Shown one piece after another: positions 32,760-44,073 of a stretch of 64,000 nucleotides of DNA; the stretch's first letter is position 1; each line of letters begins with the position of its first letter. The translations under genes and the position numbers were made by a program. The stretch covers positions 716,734 to 780,733 of the forward strand of contig JAWZYU010000123.1 in the NCBI GenBank assembly GCA_038380435.1. The letters are read 5' to 3'. The stretch comes from Ryuthela nishihirai. Lineage: Eukaryota > Arthropoda > Arachnida > Araneae > Heptathelidae. The notes under the pieces were generated by a model. It saw only the letters and a list, made by a program, of their open reading frames with translations, did not search any database and was not told the origin of the DNA.

Positions 32760-33640
32760 GTGACAGAAGACGCAGAAATCCCTGTACAAAGTGAAGTTAT
32801 AGTCCGTGAAGCCGAGAACCTATTGATAGAGTTTTCCGATATTTTTTCTGTCACATCAAATGATTATGGCCGTAGTAACCTGACCGAACATAAGATCAAC
32901 ACTGGTGATTCTTCCGGCAAGAAGGCTTCCATTGGCAAAACGGGAAGCGACAGAACAACTCATAAGGGATATGGAAGCTCAAGATATTACAGAATCATCA
33001 CAGAGTCCCTGGACGTCACCAGTGGTTCTTGGCAAGACAATGGATGTATCTACCCGATTTTTTGTGGATTACCGCAGATTGAATGATATAACAAAGAAAG
33101 ACTGCTTTCCTTTACGCAGGATTGATGACACACTTGACACTCTATCTGGGTCAGAATGGTTCTCGACATTAGACTTGAAGAGCGGCTATTGGCAAGTTGG
33201 TATACATTCTGAAGACCGTGAGAAAACAGATTTCACTACAGGAAATGCATTTTGGAAGTTTAAAGTGATACCATTATACCTTGCAACGCACCTGCAACGT
33301 TTGTGCTCAAAGGTTCGTCTTGGGAGGTCTACCTGGTTTGCTTAGACGACATCATCGTTCTTGGAAAGACTTTTAAGAAACATTTGAGAAATCTTCGTCA
33401 AGTGTTTGAAATACTTATAGCAGCCAAGCTAAAATTGGAACCGTCTAAGTGTACGCTGTTCCAGCAAGAAATTCATTATCTTGGTCATGTCATCACTACA
33501 TCAGGGATTAAGACTGATCCTAGTAAGGTAGAAGATCTAAGAGACCGGCCTCCACCACAAAATGTTCATCAACTTCATACTTTATTGGATTTTGTACATG
33601 TTGTAGAGGATTTGTCAAAGGTTCCTCCCACACCTTAAGG
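32760..33640 (+). pseudogene. Gypsy reverse transcriptase, broken
   Basis: Motifs in order: ESSQSPWTSPVVL (~33,000), FFVDYRRLNDITKKDCFPLR (~33,055), WFSTLDLKSGYWQV (~33,160) and the active site CLDD (~33,343, usually Y/F-x-DD). Then comes LVHVI-like LGHVITTSGIKTDPSKV (~33,480). Frame changes occur near 32,900 and 33,285. The enzyme would copy the element's RNA; this copy cannot. Confidence 0.85.
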
Positions 33641-33938
33641 CCATTACATCGTCTGACAGAAGAGGGCTAACGATTTATATGGACCACCGAATTTGAAGTG
33701 GCCTTCCAACGGTTGAGGACAGCTCTTTTCACGGCAACAATATTAGCATAATGGAAACAACTGGAAAACAGTTCTTAACAGATACTGACACAAGCAACAC
33801 AGGAGTTGATTCTCTACTTTCACAACAACAAGACGGAGAATAAAAAGTTACTGCATATTTTAGCAAACCTTTATCCAAACCTGAACGGAATTATTGTGCC
33901 ACACGAAAAAAACTTTTAGCAATAGTAAAAGCAATATA

Positions 33939-34553
33939 AGCCGTCCCGTGGCCGAGTGGTTAGCGCGCTTTGGCTACTGCTCTAAGGGACCTGGGTTCGA
34001 GCTCCGGATAAGGCATGGACGTTTGTGTTGTTTTACTGCTGAGTTCCTTGCCATCCTCACAGACCTTCTACTACGGCATATAAACTGACAGACTCCTGTC
34101 AGTTAGGGGCGGGGGTGGCTCAGTCGGTAGCACGCCAGGCTCGTAATCTGTAGTTCCCAGGTTCGAGTCCCAGCTGGGTCAGCGTTGAGATTTATCTCCG
34201 CAAAATTCCCCGCCCTGCCAACGGTTAGTAGTGGACACTGATGGGCTTGGAAAGCCGCCGTCCGTCGGATGGGACGTTAAGCCGTGGCCCCGTGTGCGGG
34301 AGAGCCATACCCTGAGCACGTTAAAGAACATGCTGGATGGCCTTGACGGGAGGATACCATCTGTCTCCCAACGGCTGTTCCAGTGGGTCCCCTCCCCCAA
34401 CCTTCTCTGAGCCTTCCGGGTCCATGTGACCTGGCCATTTAGCCCATGGTGTGCAAAAAAGTGCCGCTCAGAGGTAAAACAACCCAACCCAAGCTCCTCT
34501 CAGACCTCTGTGGCAAGCAGCTGCTTGAGGGGGTATTTATTTATTTTTATTTT
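33939..34553 (+). mobile_element. SINE-S in gypsy, itself split by a SINE-T
   Basis: Head GCCGTCCCGTGGCCGAGTGG, B box GGGTTCGAGCTCC and 3' end CAAGCAGCTGCTTGAGGGGG with a TTTA tail. Flanked by AAAGCAATATA (33,928-33,938 and 34,554-34,564). Confidence 0.95.
34103..34493 (+). mobile_element. SINE-T nested in SINE-S
   Basis: Complete copy flanked by CTCCTGTCAG (34,093-34,102) and CTCCTCTCAG (34,494-34,503), which are SINE-S sequence. It is the youngest layer of a three-deep nest: gypsy, SINE-S, SINE-T. Confidence 0.95.
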
Positions 34554-34899
34554 AAAGCAATATAACATTTTCATCGTTATTTCTGTGGCCATAAATATCT
34601 TATACGCACTGATCACATTGCTCTCAGGAGGCTACTAAACTTTAAAAACCCTGAAGGACAAATCGCTAGGTGGATACAGTAATTACAAGAGTACAATTTC
34701 TCCATCGAACATCGAAGTGGCAAAACGTATAGGAATGCATATGCCCTTTCCAGACGTCCATGAGTTGACAACTGTAAGCATTGTTTTGATGCAGAGTTGA
34801 AATATAGTAATAAAGATGTAATGTCCATATGGCAAATAACATCGACACAATCAGAAAGTGATACCCCTAACATCTGGAGCACAATAAAAACAGAAAGGT

Positions 34900-36540
34900 C
34901 CAACTAGACGATGAAGGTATAAAGCCAATAATGGATTTGATTGAAAAATCTGATGTAAGTCCTAATTGGGAACAAATATCGAGGTATAGCCGAAATACCA
35001 AAAGTGAATGGGCACAGCGGGACTCCTTAGAAGTGAAAGACGGTGTATTATACAGAGGATGGGAGAATCCCACTGGACGATTGATCCGTTCGCAGATAAT
35101 CCTTCCTCGCTCCAGAGGGGAACTAGGGATGAAAGATGTGCATAATAGTGCCACTGGAGGAGTTTGTTGTTAATAAAACATTAGCGAAAGTCAGGGAACG
35201 ATTTCATTGGCTGAAAAGTAGGATTGACGTTGAAAGATGGTGTAGGCAATGTGAAGCCTGTGCAGCAAAGAAAGTCCCTAAGACTAGGAGTCGGGATAAG
35301 CTGCAGACGTATAAGTTTGGTGCCCCTTTTGAGAGAATAGCCATTGATTTAATGGGTCCGTTCCCTAAGAGTGATGATGGAAAAGACTATTTATTAGTGG
35401 TAATGGATTATTTCACGAAGTGGCCTGAAGTTGGGTTGGGTTGTTTTACCTCTGAGCGGCACTGTTTTGCACACAATGGGCTAAATGGCCAGGTCACATG
35501 GACCCCGAAGGCTCAGAGAAGGTTGGAGGAGGGGACCCACCGGAACAGCTGTTGGGAAATAGATGGTAGCTTCCCCTCAAGGCCATCCAGCGTGTTCTTT
35601 AACGTGCACAGGGTATGGCTCTCCCGCACACGGAGCCACGGCTTAACGTCCCATCCGACGGACGGCGGCCTTTCCAAGCCCATCGGTGTCCCCTACTGAC
35701 CGTGAGCAGGGCGGGGAATTTTGCGGAAATAAATCTCAACGCTGACCCAGCTGGGACTCGAACCTGGGAACTACAGATTACGAGCCTGGCGCGCTACCGA
35801 CTGAGCCATCCCCGCCCCCAGTGGCCTGAAGTTTATTCCAGTCAATATCAGGAGGCAACAACAGTTGCTGAGATGATATTAAATAACTTGATTAGTAGGT
35901 ATGGAGTACCTTTGTAACTCCACTCAAACTGAGGATTAAATTTTGAATCTAGTATGTTTAAACACATCTGTTAACTCTTAGTCATTCAGACAAAAGAACA
36001 ACTCCCCTTCACCCTCAGTCGGATGGTATGGTTGAGAGATTTAATAGGACAATTGCACAACATCGTCGACGACCATCAACATGACTGGGATCGCCATATA
36101 CCATTCCTTTGGTTGGCATACAGAACGGCAGTGCACAAGCCAACTGGACAGACACCTTCTATGATGCTCTTTGGAAGGGAGTTACGTTTTCCATGTGACC
36201 TATTATATGGTCGACCTGAAGCAAAGCCTATATCCACCGCACAATACGTACAAGAATTACAACAATGACTAGAAGAAATTCACCAATCCATCAGACATAA
36301 CATAAATTTGGCAAGCGAGAAAACCCAAACGAAATACGGCAGGAAAACAAATACAACTGTTTTCAAATAAGGAGATCTAGTCTGGCTGAATACTCCACAC
36401 AGAAAGAAAAAACTTTCTCCAAAACTTCAGAAACGAGGAAGGTCCATATAGGGTAGTTAACACGATTAACGATTTGGTGTATCGCATTTTTCGACGTCCA
36501 TCTACAAAATGCAAGTGGTTCACGTGGATCGTTTAGCCCC
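34900..36540 (+). pseudogene. Gypsy integrase, split by a SINE-T
   Basis: A zinc-binding part with WCRQCEACAAKK (~35,242) precedes the core, with its first catalytic Asp in IAIDLMGPFP (~35,337). The SINE-T then interrupts DYFTKWPE. The core resumes at 35,834 (EATTVAEMILNNLISRYG), loses the frame around the second Asp, and reappears as HIPFLWLAYRTAVHKPTGQ (~36,090) and QVVHVDRLAPFHRRPEE (~36,510). Stops at 35,915 and 36,266 and several frameshifts make it inactive. Confidence 0.85.
35433..35819 (-). mobile_element. SINE-T in the gypsy integrase
   Basis: Full length, with intact boxes, flanked by the 14 bp AGTGGCCTGAAGTT at 35,419-35,432 and 35,820-35,833. Confidence 0.97.
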
Positions 36541-36613
36541 GTTTCATCGAAGACCTGAAGAAGCTTCGGAATCCAGAATTGTTCGGGATGACCAAGACCT
36601 CAGGAGAGAGCAG

Positions 36614-37237
36614 TGTTACGAGAGATAAATGTGCTAAAATGAACCGTGATGTGATGTGTCGTTTTGATGCTCGCGTGAACTACAGCGTGATAATTACGTC
36701 ACCAACGACTTCGAACGAAGAACCTAATTGAAAGAAGGGAGAAAGAATTGTGTGAATAGCAGATGGAGTGTGAAAAGAAACGACTAACTACGTTTCCTTA
36801 AACTTTTAAATAAGTTATTACTGTTGATTCTACTAGTGGACTGACAAGAAAAATAAGGATGTTTAGGACACCTAAAATATGACTAAGGAGATTTTATATC
36901 AGTCGAACATACAGAGCTGATTTCAAGTGTTCTGTAGGAAGAATTCATCATTTGTTGTATAGTTACATTTAGTTGGTTTACAAGAATTGGTAAGGTTATT
37001 CTCGATAGATTGCAGATTTATTTACAAACATTATTGTACTGCTCATCGACTGATATCCATTATAACTAATCCAGTTATCTTATCCTGACTCTCACCCCTC
37101 TTCCAATTTCATCTCACGTAATGATACGTTACTTATGGTTGAACCACCCCTCCCCTGTTTATGTTTGTCATTTCTTTTGTAAGGTTGTACGTTTTGCTTG
37201 TTCCAGTCAGCTTGGAAAGTGACTGTTGCGTTACATA
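36614..37237 (+). mobile_element. Possible 3' LTR of the gypsy element
   Basis: A purine stretch (CAGGAGAGAGCAG) ends just before TGTTACGAGAG, a typical position and start for an LTR. A candidate end is GCGTTACA at 37,237. Without a 5' LTR the limits cannot be verified. Confidence 0.35.
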
Positions 37238-37249
37238 TAGTTAATTATA

Positions 37250-37618
37250 AATAGTGGCGAGTGGTTAGCATAATTAGTTGCAGATCAGATTAGAGCCCAT
37301 CATGAAAGAACCTAGGTTAGAGACACGCATTAAAGGAACTAGGTTCAGATCTCATTCAAAGGAACATGGTTCGAGTCAAGTATCAAAGGAATCAGTCTAC
37401 GGTCCCGAATCAAAGGACTCAATTCTGAGCCCATTACTAAGGACCCAGATTAGAGCCCAGATCAAAGCACCGATGTTCCAGCCCCAGATAAAGCATGGAT
37501 GTTTCTCTTTCTGGTATTGTCTTTCTGCTGAGGTTTCGCCTTTCTCACAGATATCTATGGAATATTGCAGAGACAGGCTCCTGTCAGACCTCTGTAGCAA
37601 GCAACTGCTTGAGGGGTA
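37250..37618 (+). mobile_element. SINE-S with a seven-fold B-box array
   Basis: A head relic (GTGGCGAGTGGTTAGC) is followed at about 37,280-37,500 by seven units of about 24-30 bases. The units are variants of ATCAAAGGACC-AGGTTCGAGCC, the stretch between anticodon stem and B box. Then comes the normal SINE-S 3' half (TTTCTGCTGAGG to CAAGCAACTGCTTGAGGGG). The 113-codon frame across it is a by-product of the repeat. Confidence 0.8.
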
Positions 37619-38094
37619 ACTTATCTCATTTATAACATAAAAAGTATATTAGTATGATGAAAAAACTGAGAAAAAAATATTAATTACAAATGTTTAGCAA
37701 TTTAATGTTATGAAACATCAGTATCTTCTTATATATTGGACAAATCAATAGTACTCCTAGTCCTCTTTCCTTCAAAGGTATTTATGAATTCATAAATGAA
37801 CCACTAGTTTTCGTTTCTATTTCAATTTCTACTTGCGCAGAAACATCTCTTGATTGTCGAAAGCTGCGATGTAGATATTTGATTAAACGATATAATTACT
37901 ACTTTATATTTCTTTATCTAAATTCTGTGCAGGAAGTTTTAGTAATATATCAAAAACCAGTAATCTTAATAACAGTCGTAATATGAATGGATAATTTTAT
38001 TTTATCGTTTATTATATGATATGTTTTTGCACAAAAACTAATGTCTGATCATGAACAGTTGAGGGAAATTACAGTTCCATGTCATGTGATAGAA
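37619..38094. other. Unassigned AT-rich spacer
   Basis: No gene or repeat recognised. Confidence 0.4.
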
Positions 38095-38097
38095 TAT

Positions 38098-38216
38098 ATA
38101 GGATATAACATATATATATATATAATTATTATGTATTTCATATACATATATATAATTCTTATATATTTCATATATATATATAATTATTATATATTTCATA
38201 TATATATATATGTTTA
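38098..38216. repeat. AT minisatellite
   Basis: About three units of 33-38 bases of the type TATATATATAATTATTATATATTTCA. The local composition is almost pure A/T. Confidence 0.85.
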
Positions 38217-38289
38217 TTGCGTTCAGAATAAATGCAATTCAAGGTGGAATAGATTTATACAAGCCATGCACATACGGTAATGGAATGTG

Positions 38290-39640
38290 GGACAATTCTC
38301 CCTGTTAAATATGGTCCAATTGTGCCAGTGATGCTGGAGATGAAAAGTGTGATCTGACCTTGCGTTCCAGATATTGCCACAAATCTTCAATAATACTGAG
38401 GTCTAGAGACTGAGGTCGCCATGTTATCGGCTGTACCTCATCTTCATGCTTTGCAAATCACAACTCGACACGTTTCCCACAATACATGGGTGAATTATCC
38501 GCTTGAGAAAGGGTTGGTCATTAGGGAACAACGGGCAACAATTCCGCAACATTGGGTGCAGATGGTCCTCGAGAATGGATTCGTAGGTTGCGGATGTGAA
38601 ACCACCCTGAAGAATAACTAATGGCCGTAAGGAATGCCATGATATGACACCTCACAGCATCAGGGACCTACCTGTGTGCTTCACAGTCGGAATCAAACAG
38701 TCGGGATGGTACTGTTCTGTGTGGCGGGGGTGGCTCAGTCGGTAGCGCACCAGGCTCGTAGTATGTAGTTACCAGGTTCGAGTCCCAGCTGGGTCAGCGT
38801 TGAGATTTATCTCCGCAAAATTCTCCGCCCTGCCCACGGTTAGTAGGGGACACCGATGGGCTTGGAAAGGCCACCGTCGGTTGGATGGGACGTTAAGCCG
38901 TGGCCCCGTGTGTGGGAAAGCCATACCCTGTGCACGTTAAAGAACACGCTGAATGGCCTTGACGGGAGGCTACCATCTGTCTCTCAACAGCTGTTCCAGT
39001 GGGTCTCCTACCACAACCTTCTCTGGAGCTATCGGGGTCCATGTGACCTGGCCATTTAGCCCATGGTGTGCAATAAAATGCCCTCATAGGTGAAACAACA
39101 TAACCCAAAATGTACTCTTCTGCAGGTTTTCGCCAGACGAATACTCTACCATTGGTAGGAAACAATGTGTAGCACGATTCATTAGACCAGATCACACGTT
39201 GCCAGTCTTTAGCATACCAGTTTTCATGTGTTTTGCACCACCTTACACGTTTTGTTGCATTGAGGTTGGTAATCAGGGGTTTGTGGATTGCAGCACGGCA
39301 ATAAATACCGTTACGAAGAAGTTCCACACGAATTGTTTTGACGGTAACGGAATCATACCGACTGGTGTTCAACTCTGCTGCTATTTGCAGTGTCGTGGTT
39401 TTCTGCTTCCATTGTACAATCTGTGCCGAATTTCACCTATCCCTATCTGACCACTTTTTATGGCATCCACAATTTGCACGTTTGGAGGCAACGCCCTGTC
39501 CTTTTTGATAGGTAGTCATTATCTTCGATACAGTTCCTCATGTTATACCTACTATTTCCGCTGTTCTAGTTAGTGAAGCTCCTGAAAGACGCTCATCAAT
39601 GATCATGCCTTTTTGGAGGTCACTGAGATCTGATATTATG
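38290..39640 (-). pseudogene. Tc1-like transposase, split by a SINE-T
   Basis: On the minus strand from 39,640: N-terminal helix-turn-helix part (SGASLTRTAEIVGIT, then TVSKIMTTYQK), second DNA-binding part (VTVKTIRVELLRNGIYCR), then the catalytic start (WQRVIWSNES, where Asn replaces the usual first Asp). After the SINE-T (38,720-39,111) the rest continues at lower coordinates, ending with WRPQSLDLSIIEDLWQYLE (~38,390), the third acidic motif. Stops and frame changes show it is dead. Element termini not identified. Confidence 0.83.
38720..39111 (+). mobile_element. SINE-T in the Tc1 relic
   Basis: Flanked by GTACTGTTCTG (38,709-38,719) and GTACTCTTCTG (39,112-39,122). Some decay in the tail (AAACAACATAACCC). 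Confidence 0.95.
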
Positions 39641-39693
39641 GACAATTACACCCCAAAAGATATTTCACCTGCGCCTGTGGCACTGCTACGTGA

Positions 39694-40068
39694 GGCTACG
39701 TCAGACGGTAGCGCACCAGGCTCGAAATCTGTAGTTCCCAGGTTCGAGTCCCAGCTGGGTCAGCGTTGAGATTTATCTCCGCAAATTTCTCCGCCCTGCC
39801 CAAGGTTAATAGGGGACACCAATGGGCTTGGAAAGGCCGCCGTCCGTCGGATGGGACGTTAAGCCGTGGACCCGTGTGTGGGAGAGCCATACTTTGTGCA
39901 CGTTAAAGAATACGCTGGATGGCCTTGACGGGAGACTACCATCTGTCTCCCAACAGCTGTTCCAGTGGGTCCCCTCCCCCAACCTTCTCTGAGCCTTCGG
40001 GGACCACGTGACCTGCCCATTTAGCCCATGGTGTGCAAAAAAGTGCCGCTCAGAGGTAAAACAACCCA
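39694..40068 (+). mobile_element. SINE-T, head slightly damaged
   Basis: Flanked by ACTGCTACGTGA (39,682-39,693 and 40,069-40,080). The A box reads GGCTACGTCAGACGG; the B box is intact. Confidence 0.94.
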
Positions 40069-40241
40069 ACTGCTACGTGATAGCCGATATCATACTTGTC
40101 CCCTTTATATACCTCACATCGCGGGTGACGTCGTCCCTGTGATACGCAAACGGCACACTGCGTGTACTCCAGTCTCCGTCTGTGTTACCATTATTTTGAT
40201 AAATCCCTGTAAGTAATAGTGTAATATTGAAGATGCTCTGA

Positions 40242-40318
40242 AGGTGTTCCGGGAGTGGCTCAGTCGGTAGCGATCCAGTCTCGTAATCTGCAGTTCCCTG
40301 GTTCATGTCCCACTTCGG
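40242..40318 (+). mobile_element. SINE-T head fragment
   Basis: GAGTGGCTCAGTCGGTAGCG to GGTTCATGTCCCACTTCGG, about one tRNA-like head. The next SINE-T starts where it stops. Confidence 0.85.
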
Positions 40319-40706
40319 AGGGGCGGGGATGCTCAGTCGGTAGCGCGCCAGGCTCGTAATCTGTAGTTCCCAGGTTCGAGTCCCAGCTGGGTCAGCGTTG
40401 AGATTTATCTCCGCAAAACTCTCCGCCCTGCCCACGGTCAGTAGGGGATACCGATGGGCTTGGAAAGGCCGCCGTCCGTTGGATGAGACGTTAAGCCGTG
40501 GCCCCGTGTGCGGGAGAGCCATACTCTGTGCACTTTAAAGAACACGCTGGATGGCCTTGACGGGAGTCTACCATCTGTCTCACAACAGCTGTTCCAGTGG
40601 GTCCCCTCCCCCAACCTTCTCTGAGCCTTCGTGGTCCATGTGTCCTGGCCATTTATCCCATGGTGTGCAAAAAAGTGCCGCTCAGAGGTAAAACAACCCA
40701 ACCCAG
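40319..40706 (+). mobile_element. SINE-T, full length
   Basis: A box, CGT loop and B box present; tail ACAACCCAACCCAG. Confidence 0.94.
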
Positions 40707-41066
40707 ATTTTGTAAATTTCACCTCTTACTGCTAAAATAAAATGTCTCAAAATATTCATTCAAAATTTTAGAGCGCATTTCGTTTTTAATTGATTTTACT
40801 GCGCAATTCAATTATCTTATTAAAGATATTTCCAATCGGCAACTTATTCAGAAGTAGAATGTTTTATTGGATAGGGGGGGAGGGTGAGGAGAGATCCCTC
40901 CTTTTTGAAAATAAATGCATTGAAGGCAAAAATATTTTAAATGTATATTACCTGAATTGCTTTACGAATTTGTTGAAACTTGCTAAAACGGAGGGTAAAA
41001 TGATAAGAAGCTCTTTAATATCGGTATATTTAATCAAGGCACATCATCTGTCAATGAACATCTAGA
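40707..41066. other. Unassigned AT-rich spacer
   Basis: A G-rich stretch at 40,875-40,892 resembles one at 25,282. It ends at the left end of the hAT element. Confidence 0.4.
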
Positions 41067-41214
41067 CATAGATTCGCAAAGGGGCGATACCGCCCCCCAG
41101 TGGGCGCTGGAGCCTTCCATGGGGCGGAAGCGGATCCAGATGCAAATGGGGGGCTTTGAGGCAGTCAAGAGGGGCGGTCAAATAAATAAATAAATTTAAT
41201 GGAATTTTCTGTGA

Positions 41215-41735
41215 CAACCTTTTTATCACTTCTATTCTGTGGTGTCTTCCTGATGATTCTGGTCATCTACTACCTCATCCGTCAGGTAAAGCTTTAAAAC
41301 AGCAGCTTGTACAATAAGTTCCCTGCTACCGCCTACTAACGTACTGGTACGTCTGAAGTCGACTGAGATGCTCTCAAAAGTTCTCTTCAAGATCACAGAT
41401 TGGATATAAGCTTCAATATGTTTTCCCACTCCAAGTCGTTTTGAGTATGCTCTACGGTACGTGTTACAATACCATCCCACGTCAGAACATAAGGTATAAT
41501 ATTAACATTACACTTGTGACTTTGGCTCAACTCATTAGCCAGCAGATCATACTTCCTCTTTTTTTCAACCTCTACTGTCTGCAGGTTATCCTGAGATGTT
41601 ATTCCTACTTCAATAATTGTAATCTCATTCAATACCTTAACACGCACTACTATATCAGGCTTATTACGTTGGACATGTGTGTCTGTCCTGATAAGCAAAT
41701 CAACCTTGATGCAATAATAATATAATAATAATAAA
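41215..41735 (-). pseudogene. R2-like LINE, endonuclease-domain fragment
   Basis: The minus-strand frame 41,698-41,393 has KPDIVVRV, then TIIEVGITSQDN, then VEKKRKYDLLANEL and VNIIPYVLTWDGIVT. This is the pattern of the restriction-like (PD-(D/E)XK) endonuclease at the C-terminus of R2-type LINEs. A frameshift leads to 41,480-41,232 (SVILKRTFESISVDFRRTS). The rest of the LINE is absent. The assignment is by pattern only. Confidence 0.6.
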
Positions 41736-41870
41736 TTTATTATATTTAATATTTTTTATAATTTTTTAATATAATAAAATACTTTGAAAATACCTGTTTT
41801 CATGAATAAATATTTTATCTAGCTATGTAAATTATCTTACTGTTATCGCGTTAATAAGCATTTTTAAATT

Positions 41871-41990
41871 AGCATTAGGTATACCTATACCTAATTTGCA
41901 TTAGGCATAACCTAGATTTCGTAAATTAGGTATAGGTAGACCTAATATAGCATTAGGTATACCTATACCTAATTTGTTTTAGTTTAGAAT
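41871..41990. repeat. Clustered palindromes of TTAGGTATACCTA type
   Basis: ATTAGGTATACCTATACCTAAT occurs in whole or part at about 41,874-41,897, 41,925-41,950 and 41,961-41,984, in inverted arrangement, upstream of the hAT transposase. Subterminal repeats of this sort can be transposase-binding sites; that role is inferred. Confidence 0.65.
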
Positions 41991-42289
41991 AGATTGATGG
42001 TGACAAGTCCTTGCAAGTTTGTAGGCAAACACGCGGTTCATGCAATTTAACATGTTTCGACAAGAATATGAGAGATTGAAATGACTTGTTTACGGAGCAA
42101 GTGCGCCGGCATCGCAAACATACAAGTTAATGCGTGCACAAAATCAATCTATAAAAGCGATAGCTCTAGGAATGTTTTATTATTTTTATGTGCTTCGCCG
42201 TGATAAATAGTCGTGAGTGATAAGTGTTAGAAGTCATTATAAACATTATTTTTATAACTATCTATAAATCTGTTGAGAAGTTAATTTGT

Positions 42290-44073
42290 ATTTGTAAAAT
42301 TTCTGAATCTACATCTAAAAAGAAATGTCGGCAGTACAGTATTGAGTATTTGAAATATGGATTTACGTACTCTCCTACAAACCAATCATTACCTACGTGT
42401 TTAATTTGCCGAAAGGTTTTTTCAAATGAAGCTATGAAACCTTCTAGGCTACAAGAGCATTTAAATAAAATGCATGCTGATAAGAAGAACAAAGATTTAT
42501 CCTATTTTCAAGAACTGGAAAAGCAATATTTAAAACAGCCAACTATGTCAAATCTTTTTGCGTCGTCTTCTAAACAAGATGATGATGGACTACGAGCCTC
42601 ATATAACGTTTCATTGTCAATCGCAAAAGCAGGAAAACCACACACAATTGGCGAGGAATTAATTTTGCCGGCAGTCAAAGAGATATTAGAAACTGTTCAT
42701 CATCATAAGACACCGTCATATATCATCAAAAATATTCCTCTCAGTAATAATTGAGTGCAAAGAAGAATAGATGAAATGGCAAAAGACGTTGAAATATCAT
42801 TATGTGATTACTTAAAGACTTGCAAATTTTCCATTCAACTCGATGAATCAACTCTACCAAATAACGAAGCTCTACTCTTATCATACGTACGATTTATAAA
42901 AGAAGAAAAATTTCATGAAGAGTTATTATTTGTTAAAAATTTGGAATCTGATACAAAGGGAGAATCTATATTTAATACCATGCAAAAGTTTTTTCAAGAG
43001 AAAGAAATTCCTATTTGCAATATTTTGTTTGCTGCTACTGATGGTACTCCAGCAATGACAGGGCGTCAGAAGGGTTTCATAGCGCATTTGAAACAAGCAG
43101 TATCAAATGTACTCGCTGTACATTGTATTATTCATCGTCAGCATTTGGTTGCAAAAAATTTGAATGAACGTCTGCATACGTCGCTCCATTACGTTATTAA
43201 AGCAATCAATAAGATTAGAAGCAATTCATTGAATGACCGATTATTTGGTAATCTTTGTAATGAAAATGATGAAGGTTACAATCGCTTGCTGCTGCACACA
43301 GAAGTACGTTGGCTCTCTAAAGGTGTTTGTCTGAATCGTTTTTTCAATCTATTTGATCCAGTACTGGACTTTCTTGAAGACAGAGACGAAAAATTGCGCG
43401 AAAACCTAATTACGTCAAAAAATGACATCGCTTATTTGACAGACGTGTTTAAAATATTTAATCAAGTTAATTTACAATTGCAAGGTGATGAGTTGAATTT
43501 AATTAAAACAAAAAACGTCATAGCTGCTTTTGCGGGAAAACTTCTTCTATTCAAACGAAATCTAGGTAGAGGTGAATACAACCGCTTTCCCACATTATCA
43601 GCAGTCTCTGCAAAACCGGAAGATTTACTTACTGCCAACACTTGGAAGTTCTTCATGTTGATTTTACGGAGCGTTTCTAAGATATTTTAAACATGAATAT
43701 ACCGAGTTGGGTTATAGATCCTTTCGCAAACACAGATACTGAAGAATCATCAAATTTGGAAGAGGAACTCCTAGAACTCACGACTAACGAAGCACTCAAA
43801 GTAAAATTCAAACATGGATACCAAGAGTTCTGGCTTCAAAAATCAATACCAGTTCTCTACCCTGGATTGTGGGCAATAGTACAGAAATTTTTAATCGCAT
43901 TTCCTTCGTCCTATATGGCTGAGCGTGGATTCAGTGCAGTAGCTAATTTACTGTCAAAGAAGAGGAGCAGACTACACATCACTGAACGTGGCGATCTGCG
44001 ATTGATGTTAACGAAATTGGAACCCGACATTAACAAATTGTTAACACTCCACCAGCCTCAACCATCTCATTAA
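42290..44073 (+). pseudogene. hAT transposase, ZBED5/SCAND3-like
   Basis: This enzyme would bind the element ends and move the element by cut-and-paste. A BED-type finger is visible (CLICRKVFSN to HLNKMH, 42,395-42,475). Then come the RNase-H-like core (FSIQLDESTLPN ~42,830; FAATDGTPAMTGRQKG ~43,028; VHCIIHRQHL ~43,117; TEVRWLSKG ~43,299) and the C-terminal hAT dimerisation region (FPSSYMAERGFSAVANLLSK ~43,900). TGA at 42,752 and TAA at 43,678 interrupt it, with a frame change near 43,640. Few disruptions, so the copy is fairly recent. Confidence 0.88.

Larger units (their letters stand above)
33641..34780 (+). pseudogene. Gypsy RNase H, split by a nested SINE
   Basis: Upstream part: LTDTDTSNTGV (~33,777), a stop at 33,840, then YFSKPLSKPERNY (~33,855). 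After the SINE (34,554 on): ALRRLLNFKNPEGQIARWIQ (~34,615) and EYNFSIEHRSGK (~34,690). The 11 bp AAAGCAATATA is present on both sides of the insertion. Confidence 0.82.
32510..37240 (+). mobile_element. Gypsy-type LTR retrotransposon, 5' truncated, with nested SINEs
   Basis: The order is RT, RNase H, integrase zinc finger and integrase core, which is the gypsy order. The 5' LTR, gag and protease are absent; the left edge meets the SINE-tail array. A SINE-S containing a SINE-T (33,939-34,553) sits in RNase H and another SINE-T (35,433-35,819) in the integrase. Removing both insertions leaves collinear pol fragments. Confidence 0.85.

Noticed and set aside
37278..37619. 113-codon repetitive protein
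   Set aside because: The repeats are DNA units derived from the SINE-S B-box region, and the frame runs on through the SINE 3' half.
38041..38280. Ile/Tyr-rich membrane protein
   Set aside because: It is a translation of an AT minisatellite.
18840..40892. Shared G-rich element at 18,855, 25,282 and 40,875
   Set aside because: Only the G-run and a nearby ATCCC-type word are shared. The rest does not align well enough by eye.
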